Shown here: piece by piece, positions 4,546-5,764 of the stretch
Layout: every line of letters starts with the position of its first letter
How positions within the stretch are numbered: the stretch's first letter is position 1
Source of the DNA: a bacterium
Lineage (GTDB): Bacteria > ARS69
Reading direction: 5' to 3'
Assembly (NCBI GenBank): GCA_025774865.1
Contig: JALGZO010000031.1
Location: 1 to 5,764, forward strand
Length of the DNA stretch: 5,764 bases
Position numbers and translations under genes: made by a program
Notes under the pieces: generated by a model
The model's database searches: none
Seen by the model: the letters and a program-made list of their open reading frames with translations, nothing else
Told to the model about the DNA's origin: nothing

Positions 4546-5676
4546 ATGCTCTGGAAACGGATGAAGCTCGAGTTCGCGATGCTCGCGACCATCGCCGTCG
4601 CCGGCTGTGCGGAAGGCGACCGGCTCGTCGTTGATGACGGGCCCATGATCCCGACCGATGTCACGACCCCCGCCGAGGCCGTCGAGAGTCACGTGCAAGC
4701 GCTGAACTCGACGGACTACGACGCGTATCGGGCGATGCTGGAGAAACCGGACGGCTCCGCCGGCGTGGGATTTCGTTTCCACATTCGTAGCGACGACGCT
4801 GACGACTTCCCGTGGCTATCCGGGACGTCCTGGGGCTACGACATGGAAATGGAGCTCATTCACAACATGATGGATCCCGCGTACGCGGGGGTAACGCCTC
4901 CGGTCGAAGAGATCGAGATGGCGTATACGCTCCTCGACGAGCGCCCGGTGTCCGACGGTTTGGTGCGCCTGACGGTGGACGCGGACATCACCGTGCTCGA
5001 CGGCATTGATGGTTGGGTTACGAACACGAGACTCGAGATGCTCCTGGCCCGCGACTCGGACGGCTTCTACCGGATCCGATCCGTCAACGAGATGCCGATT
5101 CTGGTACCGGCCTCAGACCAGAGGCCCGAGTCCGCCAGTTGGGGAAGGATCAAGGCGCAGTATCGAAACGGATCGATTCCCGTCGATCTCGCCGAGCCTC
5201 GTTCGGTGATCGAAAGTCACGCTCGCGCGTTCAACGACAAGAATCTCGAAGCGTACCTCGCGCTTCTCGCACCCGACTTTCGATTCTACGTCCGGGACGA
5301 CGACGCGCAGGATCTCCCCTGGATCTCAGGGGATTCCTGGGGTCTCGAGGACGAGACTCGAATCATATCGAACATGATGGACCCGAACTTCGCGGGCCTG
5401 GAGGACCCGGTCGAAACCATCGAGTTCGAGTACGCCGTGATCGCCGAGCGGGAAGTGTCGGCAGACGAAGTCTGGCTGACCCTCGACGCGGACGTCAGGG
5501 TGCTCGTCTCGCCGAACAGGGGCTGGTTGGCCAACACCCGGTTCGAATTCTCCGTCGTTCGGGATTCGGACGGCTTTTTTCGCCTACGCGACATCAAAGA
5601 GAGAGCGGTCGTCATTCGGAGTGAGGAGGCGAGCTTCGGCTCGATCAAGGCCCTCTACTGGACTCGATTGCCGTGA
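4546..5676 (+). CDS. lipoprotein with two tandem NTF2/SnoaL-like domains, each ending in an S-W/F-G-x-I-K motif
   Basis: The 376-residue protein has a short basic start, a hydrophobic stretch and a lipobox V-A-G-C with the lipidated Cys at 21, so it should be anchored to a membrane facing the periplasm. Two homologous domains follow, at about 42-207 and 217-372. Each begins with an E-S-H-x-x-A-x-N-x-x-x-x-x-A-Y helix (47-61 and 223-237), then F-x-F/F-R-F-Y, D-D-A-x-D-x-P-W-[LI]-S-G-x-S-W-G (84-97, 252-266), N-M-M-D-P (107-111, 276-280), [TL]-x-D-A-D (143-147, 312-316), N-T-R-[LF]-E (160-164, 330-334) and R-D-S-D-G-F (169-174, 339-344). Each closes with the motif S-W-G-R-I-K-A-Q-Y-R (198-207) or S-F-G-S-I-K-A-L-Y-W (363-372). 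The helix-then-strands layout is that of NTF2-like domains, which often bind small ligands; no catalytic residues can be assigned. Its GGTGGG ribosome site (4534-4539) is atypical but recurs before the next gene. ATG 4561 would lose the basic residues, so 4546 is preferred. Confidence 0.85.
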   Translation: MLWKRMKLEFAMLATIAVAGCAEGDRLVVDDGPMIPTDVTTPAEAVESHVQALNSTDYDAYRAMLEKPDGSAGVGFRFHIRSDDADDFPWLSGTSWGYDMEMELIHNMMDPAYAGVTPPVEEIEMAYTLLDERPVSDGLVRLTVDADITVLDGIDGWVTNTRLEMLLARDSDGFYRIRSVNEMPILVPASDQRPESASWGRIKAQYRNGSIPVDLAEPRSVIESHARAFNDKNLEAYLALLAPDFRFYVRDDDAQDLPWISGDSWGLEDETRIISNMMDPNFAGLEDPVETIEFEYAVIAEREVSADEVWLTLDADVRVLVSPNRGWLANTRFEFSVVRDSDGFFRLRDIKERAVVIRSEEASFGSIKALYWTRLP

Positions 5677-5702
5677 AGCTCCTGCTTCTCGGTGGGGACA
5701 CC

Positions 5703-5764
5703 ATGTACCGGAAACGGATGAGGCTCTTGATGCTCGCGGCCATCGCCGCGGCCCTCGGCGGCTG
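5703..5764 (+). CDS. start of a second lipoprotein paralogous at its leader to the preceding gene, 3' truncated
   Basis: Twenty codons plus two bases are visible before the window ends. The leader (M-Y-R-K-R-M-R-L-L-M-L-A-A-I-A-A-A-L-G-G, then codon TG-) is a lipoprotein signal peptide, and the cut codon would complete an L-G-G-C lipobox if its third base is a pyrimidine. It parallels the leader of the gene at 4546 in both protein (K-R-M-[KR]-L, then M-L-A-x-I-A) and DNA (GGAAACGGATGA/G, ATGCTCGCG). GGTGGGG (5691-5697) lies five bases before ATG, as in that gene. It starts 26 bases after the preceding stop with no terminator between, so co-transcription is likely. The mature part is not visible, so a shared NTF2-like fold is only inferred. 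Confidence 0.75.
   Translation, partial: MYRKRMRLLMLAAIAAALGG

Overview
The window is high-GC bacterial DNA from a Gram-negative lineage: it carries lipobox and Sec signal peptides, purine-rich Shine-Dalgarno sites and Rho-independent terminators. No marker gene is present. The end of a planctomycete-style c-type cytochrome and several secreted proteins without a recognised family suggest an uncultured environmental phylum, perhaps in or near the FCB group or Candidatus Eisenbacteria. That placement is a guess. No phage, IS element, CRISPR array, tRNA or rRNA was seen.

Layout. Positions 2-166 hold the 3' end of a probable c-type cytochrome (PSCyt1-like). Next come two paralogous secreted proteins of unknown function (382-981 and 1326-1901, +). 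Each has its own ribosome binding site and its own intrinsic terminator, and the two are separated by a 344-base gene-free leader rich in small hairpins. A convergent unknown gene (2007-2629, -) is readable only if one frameshift is corrected. Divergent from it is thiC (2884-4347, +), a short-form HMP-P synthase of thiamine biosynthesis with its Fe-S motif and metal ligands intact. Directly after thiC lie four copies of a 26-bp tandem repeat (4354-4457). They are followed by a lipoprotein with two NTF2/SnoaL-like domains (4546-5676, +) and the first 62 bases of a further lipoprotein with a similar leader (5703-5764, +).

How it fits together. thiC is the only metabolic gene and has no thi partners here. 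The other recognisable genes encode exported proteins. The most notable link is a short motif, S-[WF]-G-x-[IV]-K-[GA]-x-Y-[RW]. It ends both secreted paralogs exactly and also closes each of the two domains of the otherwise unrelated lipoprotein, giving four occurrences in three proteins of two fold types. This looks like a lineage-specific C-terminal tag or recurrent structural element of exported proteins and is the best candidate for something undescribed. Gene and domain duplication is the other theme: a secreted pair, a doubled domain, and a repeated lipoprotein leader.
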